DNA of 64,000 nucleotides from Stereum hirsutum FP-91666 SS1. Its lineage: Eukaryota > Basidiomycota > Agaricomycetes > Russulales > Stereaceae. Below are positions 48,251-60,956 of the stretch, one piece after another. A program made the translations under genes and the position numbers. A model generated the notes under the pieces. It did not search any database. It saw only the letters and a program-made list of their open reading frames with translations, and was not told where the DNA came from. The DNA lies in NCBI RefSeq assembly GCF_000264905.1, contig NW_006763136.1, forward strand, positions 1,219,485 to 1,283,484. The letters run 5' to 3'. Numbering within the stretch: position 1 is the first letter of the stretch; the number at the start of each line of letters is the position of its first letter.

Positions 48251-50609
48251 AGGAGGGTCGAATGAGAGTGTTGTTTACTGAGACCACGAATGTAAGACCT
48301 TTGGCGGAGAATATGACATCGAGCGAGCGACTCATTGGAAGAGGATAACAATGACACAATGCAAGCGCCACTGATGTCCAATCGCACTGACTGACGAGAA
48401 GGAGCCCATATACACATTTTAATATATAGGCTGATGTCGCCCCGATAAACCGACGTGTGGTAACCCAGAAAATCATGCTGAGGCGTAGGGTGGCAATGAT
48501 ACGTACCGTATATATCCTGTGCGTCAAAATTAATTTCACATTGTTGAGTGGAATACGAAAATGTTGGACGCACAAAACACAGTGCGCTCATGATGAGCGT
48601 GAGCTAAATCCGTATTACAATGATTGTCTTGATTAAGACCTGAAACACCGAAGTAGAACAAGCCTTCGTTATCCAGGTCGCCACAACTCGGTCGGAATGA
48701 TTGCTCGAGCGCATAACATCAATGGATGTTCGATTAAAGAGCTTTTGCACTGAAATATAGCCAAATGGTCCAAATTTGAAACGGAGCTAGGACCTGATGG
48801 ATCTCATACATCAGCGTTATGTGCGGCGCGTTGCCTACCGGCAGTAGCAATCGTGTCGTCGACTGTGAACATAAACACAGAACTGAATAAGAAGAAAACG
48901 AGCGTCAATCCACAGAACTGAGAGGGTGCCATGCGAAATGGTGTGCGCTGGCTCGAATAAGTAGTAGTGCACAGTATTGTCCCCTTCATGAAACGCGCAC
49001 CCGCACTGAAGGGCCGAGCTGATGATCACTGGAGCAACAAGAGTGTGGTGGAAACAAACACAAATGATAGTATCCTGTGGTTGCGAGACATCAACATCAG
49101 TTGAACGGGCGGGCCAGCCTGGCTGAGGGCACCGTCGTTTCCGCCTGCCGGTGCCACGAACTAAATCACCCAGCCATTTCCAAGATCACGAGTGTGGAAA
49201 GGTGCCTCAGCGCTGAGTGTATTAGAAGAAACTAGCAAGGGGACGAACTTGAAGGATCGACCGTTCGTTGCAGCGACCGTAGAACTTGAACGACTTGATT
49301 GTGCGATTCCTCCAAAATTATAAGACCCGGAACCCTCCGAATCCCGACGCGATGAACGGGACGCCACACGCCACACATCGACTACGACTTTCATCCAGTG
49401 CCCACATCGGCAAGAACTAACTAATTGTCGACATGGACCCTGTCCCACAAAAGAGGCCGAGGTAGCAGACAAGTATATGCGTATGAACATGTATATGTAC
49501 ATATGAAGCACAGCAAGAGAGCGACGAAGAAGCAGGATTCGGCACTGGGTGGGGTCAGAGAGAGATCGAGCTCAGATTCGTGCGTACGCTCGATGAAGGA
49601 GGAACTTTAAGCTTAAGTACAGTGGAGATCAGTAAATGGGCTCTAACGCGTAAGTCAGTAAGTAGTGCGGAATGGGACCTATATACGTGTCAACGGACGT
49701 GGTTTCGGGATGCAAAGAAGGGGTCAGCGGTCGGTGTTGTTGACGAAGGTTGGGTGGAGTGAGGCACCAGGGTGAGAGCAAAGAATGAGGTCGCTTCACG
49801 AAGTATGAGGAGGAGCGAAGATTGGGATGGTAGACATGATTACGAGTGAGATCGGAGGAAAAGGTGCAGAACGGCGATTGGGGTGGTCGGATGGATGGGG
49901 TGATGAGTGGATGAGTGATATGCATGGTCAGGCATGATTATGGAAAGTCATCTTGGGGGAGACGGGTCCGGGTTCAAGCAGAAAAGGAGAAACGGTATGG
50001 AGGTATGGACAAAGCGCTGAAGGGTATGAACTATGCGAAGTGAAGATGCACCGAGAATGGGAATGGATGATAAACAGAAGAAAGGCTCGAAACGATGTGT
50101 ATATGCGACGAAGAAAGATTATTAGGACGACTATAAATTAATACCAATGTATGATGATGCGATATCATGTGTGATGCATGTCGATGTGTGAGGTGAGTGG
50201 GATGCAGTCGTGCGGGATGTCAGTGATCAGGGGCAAGTGCAAAGATGGAGAAGATAAGGAGTGAGAATGCGATGGGGAAATGAAAGTTGTAGGAGGACGC
50301 AATGAAATGGTAACCGGGATAAAGATATTACAGGTGGTAAGATGGGAGCAAGAACGTGACGGAATATGATACCTGCAAATGATGCAACATGCAAAGTCTG
50401 GATGATAGAGGGAGGGCAGGAAGAAAGCACCACAAAAGAAAATGCTGCAAGAATGGATGGATGGGCCAGAAAATGGTTGGGAACAATAACTGTGAGCACG
50501 GTGCAGAATAACGGGATAAGCAAGGGGAAATGGTTTGACTTCGAGTGTGGTCGCAAGAAATCGGTGGACTTCGCCATGCCATGCAAGAAGTCAAAGAGAA
50601 ATCCAAACC
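48251..50609. other. Intergenic region
   Basis: About 2.4 kb with no supported gene. The stretch 49800-50350 is purine-rich on the plus strand. Open frames on both strands lack domains. Its right end is the 3' flank of the next minus-strand gene. Confidence 0.5.
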
Positions 50610-52904
50610 TCAGCGTTCGCCAACGACGATCCCCGGCAACCATTCATCCCTCTCATACCTTCTCTGGCCATGAGTCAACCCCGCCTCAAGGTCCCTCTCA
50701 ATATCGTCTAAGGCCTCAATCATAGTGCCCAACGGCATCTCCAGCATCTCACCTCTCGCCCTCCCACCACCCATCTGAAAGTCCGGCTCGAACAACATAT
50801 GTCTCTCCGGTTTCTGTGGCACCGGCGCAGCCACAAACGGCAGAGATGCGGAATGAGCATGGCCGTGACCGGGATTCGTAGTAGATGGTAAAGGACTCCG
50901 CGACGGGGACGGGGGAGAGACCGGAAGAGGTGGAGGCGAAGGCATCCTCGAGTCCTTCATATCGTTCTCCAAACCCTGATCCAAGACCTTCAACTGCTCA
51001 ATACTCTTCGTCCTCAACCTGATCCTCGGATGAGGAACCTCCAGCGTCAAACCACCCTCCTTCGGCGAGCTCGTTACCGAGCTTCCCTCATAGTCATCAT
51101 TCGAAGGCGAAGGCGACAGTGACATCGGGAACAGTTCTGAGGCAGAAGGGTACCTTCTCTCCCTGTTCGCTCTTACGACCTGACTGTTTGTCATGCCGGC
51201 CGCGCCAATGGGTTCGTACAGAACCAAAGGAGAGCTCCTGAATGGTTGGCCCAGCCCCAAGTCTTTCATGCCCGCTCCGCCACAGAATTGACGATTCGAC
51301 CACGCCCTTCGTTTGGACTTGATCTCGAGTACCGTCAAAAGCTGCTTCGTATCCGACTCTACGGCCTTCTGCATTACATCCATATGCACAAGTAGCCTGC
51401 GTAGATGGAGCGATTGTCTCGTGAGGCCGACATATGTATCGATATCTTGTTGCGTGAACGCGGGTGGCGAAGGCGAGCGCGGTGGTCCAGACGACGAAGA
51501 CGATGTGGCGAACTCTCCATCTGCATCTGCATCCGAACGGGCACTCCAAGAACTGATCGAGTTCTGTCTCCACGAGGTTGGCGTATGCAAAGGTGTATGA
51601 ACCGAGGACCCGTCCGTATCCGTGCTCAAACTCCTGCCATCCCCGCTCTCCTCATCACAATCGAACAAAGCAGCCTCATCCACCTGCGTCTGACTCTCAA
51701 AGTGATGCGAGTCCTCATGGTACATCCCCATCGGGTCGCCCTCGTCCATTGGGAACGGCAAGAACTGCCGTAAATCGGGTACAGCGCCACCCGCTTGGTC
51801 GACTAGAGCAGACATGTGGTCGGAAGCGCGCCGTAGCATGGAGTTGACTATCCATGCCGAGTAGCCGGAAGGGTGGAGACGCTCTTTCAGCTCAGAGACG
51901 ATGAAACGGCGGTAAGCGTCCATGAGGGCAATTCGTGCACGACGACGGAGGATCCGCTGGGAGACTATGGGATCCGACGATGGAGGAGGAGAGCTTGGGC
52001 GAGAACATGGAGCAGATGAGGGGAGCGGTCGGATGGATGGAGCGGGAGACTCGGGAGGCGGAGAAGAGCAACGAGAGGATGACGAAGACGACGGTAGGGA
52101 GACCAGACTGTGTATCGACGCCGAAGATCAACTGAGGTTTTTCACAGGATGAGGGCGAAGAAAACATACGCTACCAGGGACGCTAGCAACGACCTTTGCT
52201 TCTTGTGCTTCACAGACTTTGAAGGTGTGGGTGGTCGGGTCTCGGTCGGTTTCTCGACAGCCCTCTCTTTAGGTGCAGAAAAGTCCATAGTCGACAAGTT
52301 GACATCCTTAAGGATACCCTCCAAGGTGATCAAACAAGTCTTATCCATCAGAGGCCATTCCTGGACGGTCTCGTCGATGAAAAGTGCCCGAACAACTCCT
52401 CTCGTCATATCAAAAGTGACCTCAGCCAATATAGTTGAGATCCACGCCGCCTTATCCAGGGAATGAAGATCACGGGGAAGCTCGAGCTCCTCTACGGCAA
52501 GACGTTGCAGATAGGCGTTCCAAGATGGCGGACATGGGAGATCGAGGGGAAGGTGAGGAAAGGAAAGTGTAAATAGGACACTGGGGACCTTGGAGTCGGG
52601 TAGAATCCGAAGCAACATGCTGAGCGTTGGCCACGACAAGGGATAATCGAAGAATTTGCAGATATATCGCAAGAGCAAAGGGACAGATCGATACTCGAGC
52701 GTCTCTCTTGTGTAAATGGCTGGAGTAAGAGCAGTCAGCGGCATCGTAAACATCCAAAGGGCGGCTTGACATACAGGTGCAACCAAGTGTCCAACTATAC
52801 TGCGGAGGTTGAGGTCCGGGTCGCCAATGAAGCTGCCGTGGAGACGAGTTAGAGCGAGGATGACGGCCTGCAGGACATGGTCATCGATGGGAGAGTTTTG
52901 GCAT
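50610..52904 (-). CDS. Large hypothetical protein, N-terminus uncertain
   Basis: Two exons are clear: one from at least 52753 to 52170 and one from 52107 to the stop at 50610, joined by a 62-nt GTATGT...CAG intron in phase 2. From the first in-frame ATG (52753) the protein has 693 residues, but coding-like sequence (HVLQAVILALTRLHGSFIGD) continues upstream to about 52900. The ATG at 52904 reads MPKLSHR, then meets a stop one base out of frame with that sequence, suggesting a frameshift, a sequence error or an undetected upstream exon. The N-terminal 200 residues are hydrophobic and helical (LRYICKFFDYPLSWPTLSML). A Ser/Pro-rich linker leads to a basic helix (QRILRRRARIALMDAYRRFI), and the C-terminal half is disordered with many SP sites. 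No known domain is recognised. Confidence 0.65.
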
Positions 52905-54972
52905 CAGCTATCGGTAGCAATTATTTATAGTGAAACACGATCAGAACTGGGATAGTGGGTGGTGTACTCTATGGTCTAACGCTGTCGATCATTCTGTGGA
53001 ACGAAGCGCACTAAGATCGGTCTTCAAAGCTTCACATAATCTGCAATTCACCGAATGATTCTTTCAGAGATTTCGGATCACAAAGAATCGACCAGGAGGT
53101 CTACTGCTAGAGTATATAGATTGGGCCACAGTGTGTGGCGTGCACTCGTGATACGGTCTGCAATATGTTTAATTGCGCTAAGCAGCCGTGCTTCGGGAGG
53201 CGGTGAAGTTCGATTGAAGCGGAGAGTATGCGTGATGCATTCCCGTTCGGATTTTAAGTAATGAGAAGACGAGGACTCACCAAATCCAGATGAGCAGAGC
53301 GTTCAGCGAGCAAACAACACACCAGAAAAAGGATGGACCGGGTTTTCCAGGTAAAAGACGGACGTTCGAGCAAGACCCTACAAGTTCAAAAACCACACGG
53401 GAAAGGGAGAATAGTTGTCAGCAAGAATTCCTGTGGAGGCAAAAAGCGACTCGTCGGCCTGCAGACGTGTACAAGGATTGATATCATGAAGCCTAGACAT
53501 CTGGTGCTGGAATAACAACACGGTCGCGAGAAATGGAAGCGCTATCTCCGTATATCGAGAAAAGGTTGGTGAAATGGAGAGCATCAACCACTCACCGAAT
53601 GGAGAACTACGATTCGGACGGTAAATATCCCGGAAGTAGGCAACAAAGCGCTTCAATGACCTATTTTTTGACGGGCCAGAGCGGGACGCCGAGACAAGAG
53701 GGAGAACGCGAAGAAAGAAAGAGAGAAAAAGGAGGGGGGACCGCCGAGGACGAGGCGAACGACGTTGAGAGGAAGGCCAGAAAGGCGAAACGAGCCTTGC
53801 CGAATCGGGAAAGCGAGGACGAACGGCTTCTTCGTCATCGGCAAAGCTTTACAAATGCCCGCTGCTCCGCCCTCGTGCTACGAGTCGGCACCGGTGCCTT
53901 GGCCAGCCCCCCTCCCATTTCAACGCTTTTCTCCCGGAATAGAGCGTCGGCCTTCAAAAACTCAAAGATCGCTAGCGCTTTGTCTCTTTCAAGTTCAAGG
54001 CCTGTATACGCCATGGTGTGTATGCATAGCATCTTGTAACTGTGGCTTAGTTCTCCCATCGCTTCGTTGGTGCCCATGCGGCCATGCCACGTTCACCTCG
54101 ACCGTGGTTCTACTACTATCAGTCGTTCTCCGACTTCTTCCAAGAAGTGCCTTGTCCCTGACCTTCTCGGCATCTGCTTTCCAGCTCGTTTTCTGCCTTT
54201 ACCCCTATAAAATATTACGCCAACCTTCCAGAGAATTATAGGATTCAAGATGACTCGAGTCCTATACCAACCTCTCAAAACAAAACCGTGCCAGCTATGA
54301 CCGTCGTCGTCGCCTGTTGTTACAGATACCGACTTGTGCCATGTATATCGCCTTTCGTGATAATCATATCTTGATCGGAACACGGTGCCAGAGACAAGTA
54401 CGTGTATAGATCAACCTGCCGTGCAATGTACTTCACTGAAGTAAACCGCACGGCGCACGCTCGACTCTGTTTTCAAGGTATATCTCTTAGGCGACTTCTC
54501 AGACTGTTTCTGCTCGTTATATATTTCGATGGGGTGTCAATTGAACTGTTCCTTAGATACCTATCCAGAAGGCAACCTGTCTCAAAGGGATCGACTGGTG
54601 TCAAAGTGGACGTTGAAGCGTTCATTGATGCCGCTCATCTTGACGTGCCAACCTGGGGTGCACTTTGTCATGAGATCTGCCTTGTGTAACTAAAATGAAC
54701 CATACCAGTGCCAAACCCATAGCCTGCACAACGAAGTTCATCGGTATCCTTTGGGTTGACAACGATCGCTCCCTTTGGTCATTGACCGCCATGTTTCGCA
54801 TCCGCCATTGTCGTGTTTCCCGCGTGGACGAGTGGCGGGCCCATGGCAGAGTGCCTTCGGTTCGTTTTTATATAAAGGCTCTACCTGCTGTAGGACATTT
54901 GACGCACTCACCGAGGCGAACACGCTTCCACCTCACGGACTACTTTCTTCAGCTTACCTCTTTGCATCTATC
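52905..54972. other. Intergenic region
   Basis: No supported gene. Frames such as plus 53533-54039 and minus 53835-54077 are open, but have no family or splice context. Possible splice sites on the minus strand (a GTGAGT near 53280 and another near 53590) might belong to a 5' extension of the preceding gene, but no frame joins cleanly. Confidence 0.4.
54869..54876 (+). promoter_or_regulatory. TATA box of the F-box/LRR gene
   Basis: TATATAAA occurs about 97 nt upstream of the ATG at 54973. It supports starting the gene there rather than at the earlier in-frame codons, which lie upstream of or across the TATA box. Confidence 0.6.
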
Positions 54973-56529
54973 ATGGCTATCTACCGCGGTGTCCAGGCAC
55001 TTCCATTCGAAATCCTTTCCAAAATCTTCCTCCTCACCGATCCTCTCGTCACTGCAGGCGTTTCTCAGCGTCATAAAAACCCCTTATACGCGAACAACGG
55101 TGATCCGATCGCCCTCTCTCGGGTATGCAGCCAATGGCGTTCTGTTGTCCTCGATATACCCCGCCTGTGGACGAATCTCAACATCATGGACACGCGAAAT
55201 CTCCTCAGAAGAAACGATCTGCGCTTCATCCAGACTTTGAGACTTTGGCTTGAGCTGTCGGTAAACATGCCCCTCGTTATCGAGTTTCTCACAGACATGG
55301 AGGAGGCATGGGTGTTCACCCACTACATGAATGTGCTTGGAGAGCATGCAGGGAGATGGGAGGAAGTATTCTTCACTACTCCTGGGCTTGATTTCTCGGC
55401 GATCAATTTCGCTCGTGTCGAGCCTCGGCAGCATACTTCCCTAAGCCAACCACATTCCTGCTACCCAATTCTTCGAGTCCTATCCATCGAAGCTGGTCCC
55501 GACCCTGGAGCTCTTGACGGTATCCCACGTTCATTTACCCTTCCAACTTCCTCCTTCCCGGCTCTCAAAGACTTGACGATCGGGGATTGCACTCTCTCAG
55601 GCTGGCACGCTCCCTGGTCACAACTGTCGAGTTTACACTACACTCAAGACCCCGCAGGGTCTCGCGATATAGACGACCTTCCATTTTTTGCGCTACACGA
55701 CTTCCTCACGGCCCTATCTGACTGTCACGACCTAAACTCCCTCACCCTCGAGATCGTGAAAGAGATAGACGCCCATAACGTCACAGTCGCCGACAGAGTG
55801 TGTCTCACCTCCCTCACCTCTCTGTCCCTCTCTGTTCCAGAAACAGATCACCTTCTCGCCCTCCTCGGCAATATCTCCTGCCCGTCCCTCACGTCCCTCA
55901 CCCTCACCACAGAGCTCCGCGATCCAGAAGAATGGGACCAAGTCATCCAGGACGCTTTCCTCCAGTTCTTGAGTCCTTGCTCGCAGACGCTCCATACACT
56001 CAGTCTCGAAGAGGGGTGCGGGATTCCTGATGATTATTTGAGGGAGGCATTGTTCGGGCTTCCGAATCTCAAGACTTTGAGGATAGGCCATAACAATATG
56101 TCGGCTTTCCTCTTCGACGCACTCACGCTCTACTTTGACTGCTTCTCCGACTCTGACGATTCGGACCGCGCTGGGCCTGGACCAGACCCGCCGAAACTCA
56201 TCGCGGGATGTAGCCCCATCCTTGAGGAGCTGATGATTTATAGACCTGTCTCTACGAGTGGGTTGGCCACGGAGGTCGATCATGAGGGGAAGGAATATGG
56301 TGGGTTGTATCATGAGTTTGTGAAGATGGTGGGATCGAGGTGGAATGTCCCGACTGGTGCTGTGCATAGGGACGGTAGAGCGATCAAGAAGCTGCAGAGG
56401 TTAGTTGTTCATGGAGGTGATCTAGAGATGATGAAGCAAAATGAGGGAGGCGGGAATGGGAAGTTGTATGAGCGGCTGGATGGATGGAAGGAAGAAGGTC
56501 TGGAGATCAACCTTCACTACGAAACATGA
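54973..56529 (+). CDS. F-box / leucine-rich repeat protein
   Basis: Single-exon gene of 518 residues. The start MAIYRGVQALPFEILSKIFL is an F-box, continued by PIALSRVCSQWRSVVLDIPR and LWTNL, the classical Agaricomycete F-box-like pattern. Leucine-rich repeats follow, for example ILRVLSIEAG, LKDLTIGDCTLSGW, LTSLTSLSLSV, LTSLTLTTEL and LKTLRIGHNNM. The expected role is substrate recognition in an SCF ubiquitin ligase. A reading frame extends upstream to 54775, but the TATA box at 54869 lies inside that extension, so it is probably not translated. Genes of this type form large, fast-evolving families and the target cannot be guessed. Confidence 0.86.
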   Translation: MAIYRGVQALPFEILSKIFLLTDPLVTAGVSQRHKNPLYANNGDPIALSRVCSQWRSVVLDIPRLWTNLNIMDTRNLLRRNDLRFIQTLRLWLELSVNMPLVIEFLTDMEEAWVFTHYMNVLGEHAGRWEEVFFTTPGLDFSAINFARVEPRQHTSLSQPHSCYPILRVLSIEAGPDPGALDGIPRSFTLPTSSFPALKDLTIGDCTLSGWHAPWSQLSSLHYTQDPAGSRDIDDLPFFALHDFLTALSDCHDLNSLTLEIVKEIDAHNVTVADRVCLTSLTSLSLSVPETDHLLALLGNISCPSLTSLTLTTELRDPEEWDQVIQDAFLQFLSPCSQTLHTLSLEEGCGIPDDYLREALFGLPNLKTLRIGHNNMSAFLFDALTLYFDCFSDSDDSDRAGPGPDPPKLIAGCSPILEELMIYRPVSTSGLATEVDHEGKEYGGLYHEFVKMVGSRWNVPTGAVHRDGRAIKKLQRLVVHGGDLEMMKQNEGGGNGKLYERLDGWKEEGLEINLHYET

Positions 56530-57129
56530 CTTGGCTCGATGGTTCATTACATTCATTTCCGCTAGAGCTCTGTAAACATTCACACCCGTTATATTTTGAA
56601 TGCAACGCATGGCTGGTCCACGATATTCGTTTATAGTAATTGGAGAGAGAGAGGGTACTGGATTCTTCGTGGCCCGAAAGGCAGTAGTATTCGAACGATT
56701 TTGGACTTACCGTGAACGCCACACTTCTGCTCAAGAGCTCAAGGGTTGTGTGGCGTTGGGTGGGCAAAATTCAAATTCAACGGCGTGGCTAACGCTCCAG
56801 TCGATTCTCTGTGAAAGAATGCACCGCCATCTGTTTTGTGAGATGTACTCAATCGTATTGTATGCACCTAGCATAATAAATAGTCATCATGATCAAGGAA
56901 ACCGGTAGGAAAGGACAGCAAGGTATAACTAGACAGTAGGGTAAAATCAGAGCCCAAACGGGCACCAGGAGCAAGACTCGAGGAACAGAAAGGAGTGTGG
57001 CAATGAACACAACATAGAAATCATGAGCGTAGCAACACTGAACGCGGAAAACGAGGGTTAAAGAACATAAGAATAATAAAGGGAAAGGTCAGGAGCCAGA
57101 GTCCTCCAAGGGAGTAAAATCATTCACAA
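56530..57129. other. Convergent 3' region
   Basis: Tail-to-tail space between the F-box/LRR gene and GtaA paralog C. AT-rich towards the right, no gene seen. Confidence 0.5.
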
Positions 57130-60100
57130 TCAATCGCTGTACATTGGAGGCATCTCCCTCTCCGCCCTAATCTGCTCCATCTCCCTCCTCAACCTCTCCA
57201 CCTCCGTCCTCAACCCATCGTCCTGCGGGCCATCAACTGGTTGTGATCCCGAGCCTGAAGCAGTGTGCGACGAGCCTGGCCGTTGAGACGAGTACATCCC
57301 CGCTGGCAGTGCAGAAGTGCCAACGTCGCTCGTAGGGCTCATAGGCCCATGTAGAGTGAGTGGCGGCAACCCAGCCTCTGCCCTCTTCCTCGCTGCTGCG
57401 TCCATCTGACTCGTCACCACAGTTCCCGTCGCGGTCTGGCCTGCCCCTCCCGGTGCCGATTCTGACGGTGGTGCACTCGGAGTATACGCAGATCCAGAAG
57501 CTGACCGTGACCTCCCGTCCGAAGTTGACACGGACATCGGCATCAGAGGATACGAAGCGCTGTTATACCCTCCTGGTGGAGTCACACGCGCTGTTTGCGT
57601 TGGAACGACCGAACCTTTGCCTGTAGTAGGTCTCGAAGCGGCATCGGTGTTGTCAGAGTCGGCATATGGAGCCTCTGCCATCTCGAAGGGAGTCATGATA
57701 GGGCCGGAGTAGGCTGAGGTATCGAGCGTGACTGGTCCGCGGCCAGATGTGGATGTGTTGCGTTGACGGCGGCGGAAGAAGAAGATAAAGGCCACGATGG
57801 CACCAAGGCCGACAAGACCGCCAACGACGCCACCGGCGATGGCACCTGCGTTTGTGGAAGATGACGACGAAGACGAGGTGGAAGAACCAGTTGAAGAGTA
57901 AGTGATGTCCTTCGTGGCAACACTGTACACGAAAAACTGTGAGCATCGAGAACACAAGTGGACAAAAGGAGCAAAACGCACTTGAGGGCAAGTGGCGCAG
58001 CCATAGCACCCACAGCCGGACTTCCCACTCCCGAGCTTTCCGCACCACTACTAGGGTCGTAAACTGTTGCGAACGGTCCTGTGTTCGAATTGTCCGACGC
58101 AAAATTGTGCACCAAGGTAATCATCTGGTCCCTCGCGCTCGTGCTGCTCTTTCCGACCATGGCAGCTTCGAACATGTTCCACGGCGCATAACTCTTGCCC
58201 GAGATAGGATCAGAGCTGTCAACGACGAGACCGTACTTCGACGAGTCGGTGGATGCGGAGGCGATGAAGCTGGTTTGGCCGGAGAGAATGGTGGATGAGA
58301 CGAGGTTGGTGCCTAGCCATAGATCGGCGAAGATGTTGTATCCGTAGCTGGAGGACCCGGAGTTGCCGTAGGAAAGTAAGAGGGAGTTCGAGCTTGAGAT
58401 GGCGAGGGAAGACCACGTGTTGATATAGCTCGATGCGGTACTCTAGAAACAAAGGCATCTCAGAATGAGAAGCAAGACTTGAAGGAAGAAAGACTCTTAC
58501 AGAGTACGATGAAGCGTCGCTGCTCTGGCCCAAGGCACTTGCTAGCTCGGACATGGCCTTGATCGCGATGATACCCTTGAGAGCCAAGTTGGTGCTGTTT
58601 CCTGTACTTTCAGCATCGGCTGAAGTTCTAAAAACCATGATCAGGAACAATAAGTAATTGACGCATGTTTTGAGTCTGATGGGGGTACATACTCAGTCGC
58701 AGCAGGGTAAAGCGTTGTGTTGACCAAGTTGTCCGTCCAAGTCTTGAGAAGATCATACTAGATCGTATAAGTATATCGTTAGCTCCCGCCACGACGTAGG
58801 ATTCATCTCGAGAGAAAAGACCTACGTATTTGAACGCAAGATTTCCGTCTCCTGTAGCGCGCGCAGCAGCATAGGTCATAATAATCATGTTCGACGACTG
58901 TTCGATCCTCTGGGTGTGTGATTGAGTGCTTCCAGCGGCGAGAGGATACGAGGAGCCTAAACATCCCCGATATTACTATAAATCAAGATCCTGAAGGAGC
59001 ATTTCAGACAACATACCGATATCCTGGGCGGCGTAAACATTGGTGTACTTGGACGAAGCCTGGAAGCGGAAGAGAGGTTCTAAGAGGAGTCTACCGAGGG
59101 TCGGATCGATGTACATGATCATGGGGAAGGCGGCATAGAGGGTCTCCACGGCGTTCACTCGGCTGCACGAAGCCACCAAAAAATCAGTAACGACGCAAGA
59201 CTATGTTTCGGCGATGAAAAGACTCACTTCTCGCTGCTGTCGCCGACGGACTTCATGAACATCATAACCTAGCCAACCCGAATGTTTAGGCCTCCCTCCT
59301 AGCAAAACACGCAGAAAAAGAAATAAGAGATGGACTCACATCACTTGAATTGTAATTTCCATCCGTCCCGTTCGCCACCGTCAAAACCATCCCACCCAAC
59401 GTCTGCCTTACACTCAAGCTCATCAAATCCGCATACGAGCTGCTGATGCCCCCCGCATCGCCCAAGATCTTCGCATCCAACGTGTCCGCCCTACTCTTCG
59501 CGTCACTGAAATCATCCAGGAACGCATTGATGAGCGCATCGGCGGAGGTGTAGTTCAAGTTGTAGTACAGCCCGCGGTCCTGGTTCGACCCATCCAGATC
59601 TTGGTAGCGAATTGCAGGGTCTTGGACGTAGCCGAGTGCCCAAACTATGGGTTGCGAGGTGGAGGAAATCGTGCCGAGGTCTTGGGAGAGGGCGAACACG
59701 GGATATGAGCTATGTGCAAGTTCAAGTTGAGCATTTCAATTTGGTAAGAGATAGGAGGATGGGCCGTACTCGTCAATAGCGCGATAACCTGAATCTTGGG
59801 TGTTGTCCAACTTTTGCTTTGATTGGAACATGGTGCGACAGTCTGCATCCACGCCCGTCCTGTACGTGAGTGCTGATGTCTGTCCGACGGTAAGAATTGT
59901 AAATTCTATAAGATGTATAAGATGTGAAATAGACGAACCTGCTTCATCGCATGGTACAGAGTTCCCCAGTCCGCCAACTCGCTCGTCTCGCTGAACTCTT
60001 GCGGCGATTGCAGTGAGACGGCGTGATAAACGCTGTTGGTGTCTATTGTCGTGCCCCATGTCGCAAGTGAGCTCTTATTTCCCGAGATCCATTCTTCGTG

Positions 60101-60956
60101 CCATTCGGAGTTAGCACCAGCCATTCTCATCTAAATAAAAAATCCACGCACCAGCAGAAACGTCGGCATAGACCTGCACACTATGAGAGTTTCCGTCCAA
60201 ACTTGATGCCTCGAAATATAGATAGACGAAAGGAATTGACTGGCGAGCCCAATCTCCGGGCTACATTACGACAACGAAGCAAATATGTATTGGAAGAGAT
60301 CAAATATCAGCACATCAGCGTCCGTTCGATGTAGAAGCTTCGCCACCGGATCAACCTAAATGTGGCAAAGTACATGACTTGATGACCTTCCTCGGGAAGG
60401 CCACGAAGTAGGGGGTAGGAAAGCAAAAAATAAAGAGACATTGAACGCACCTCGATAGGACTGAAGAATGTGGCATTGACCTCCATGTTCCCCGCCTTCA
60501 TGGTCCACGTCGTTCTGGTAGGTGTTACTAAACACCAGATCTTGTGTCAGTGGGAATAATTGCCGTAAGATTTCTGAGTATACTCACCTGTTGCGGCGGT
60601 CAAATTTGTGTTATTCGCATACGTTGATAGACCTTGGCCGAGGAACTGATAGTTTTGGCCATCGACAGCGACATATCCCTCCCAGCCGTCAATGGTACCT
60701 CCCTATCGTGGTCAATACGCATTGTAAGTCAAGAGTACAGGGATAAGTCAAGGTGGAAGAAACACACTGCTGTAGTTGGCCAAGCTCCAGAACTCGTTGT
60801 TGCTCTGATCCATGTCGCGAAGTATGGATTCCGTATAGCCAGAGGATACGCGGCGGGTGATATCGATGCAGAGACGGAGGCAGGGGAGATGGAGAGGATG
60901 CCCGTGAGGATGACGGCCAATGTGGAGACCATGGACGTCGGCAGCGAACTGAACAT
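57130..60956 (-). CDS. GtaA-type glutaminase paralog C, membrane-anchored
   Basis: Third member of the glutaminase A family on the same strand. The ATG at 60956 opens a signal peptide (MFSSLPTSMVSTLAVILTGI), followed by AAYPLAIRNPYFATW, GWEGYVAVDGQNYQFLG, LGTISSTSQPIVWALGY, NAVETLYAAFPMIMYIDPTL, SSNMIIMTYAAARATGDGN, TNLALKGIIAIKAMSELAS and KYGLVVDSSDP. It shares intron positions with A and B, for example after YHAMKQ. The ectodomain closes with AVGAMAAPLALK. A Ser-rich linker precedes a transmembrane helix (AGGVVGGLVGLGAIVAFIFF) and FRRRQR. The tail of about 220 residues is Ser/Thr/Pro-rich and ends EVERLRREMEQIRAEREMPP then MYSD, a PPMY version of the PPxY motif. Closest in tail design to paralog A; enzymatic role inferred from the family. 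Confidence 0.87.

Noticed and set aside
51097..51573. 158-codon minus-strand open frame
   Set aside because: Overlaps the large unknown protein in another frame; the longer frame has a clear exon structure.
53533..54039. 168-codon plus-strand frame and an overlapping 80-codon minus frame
   Set aside because: Both read plausibly in parts, but each lacks a family, and neither can be joined to further exons.
55732..56367. 211-codon minus-strand open frame
   Set aside because: Antisense to the F-box/LRR gene.
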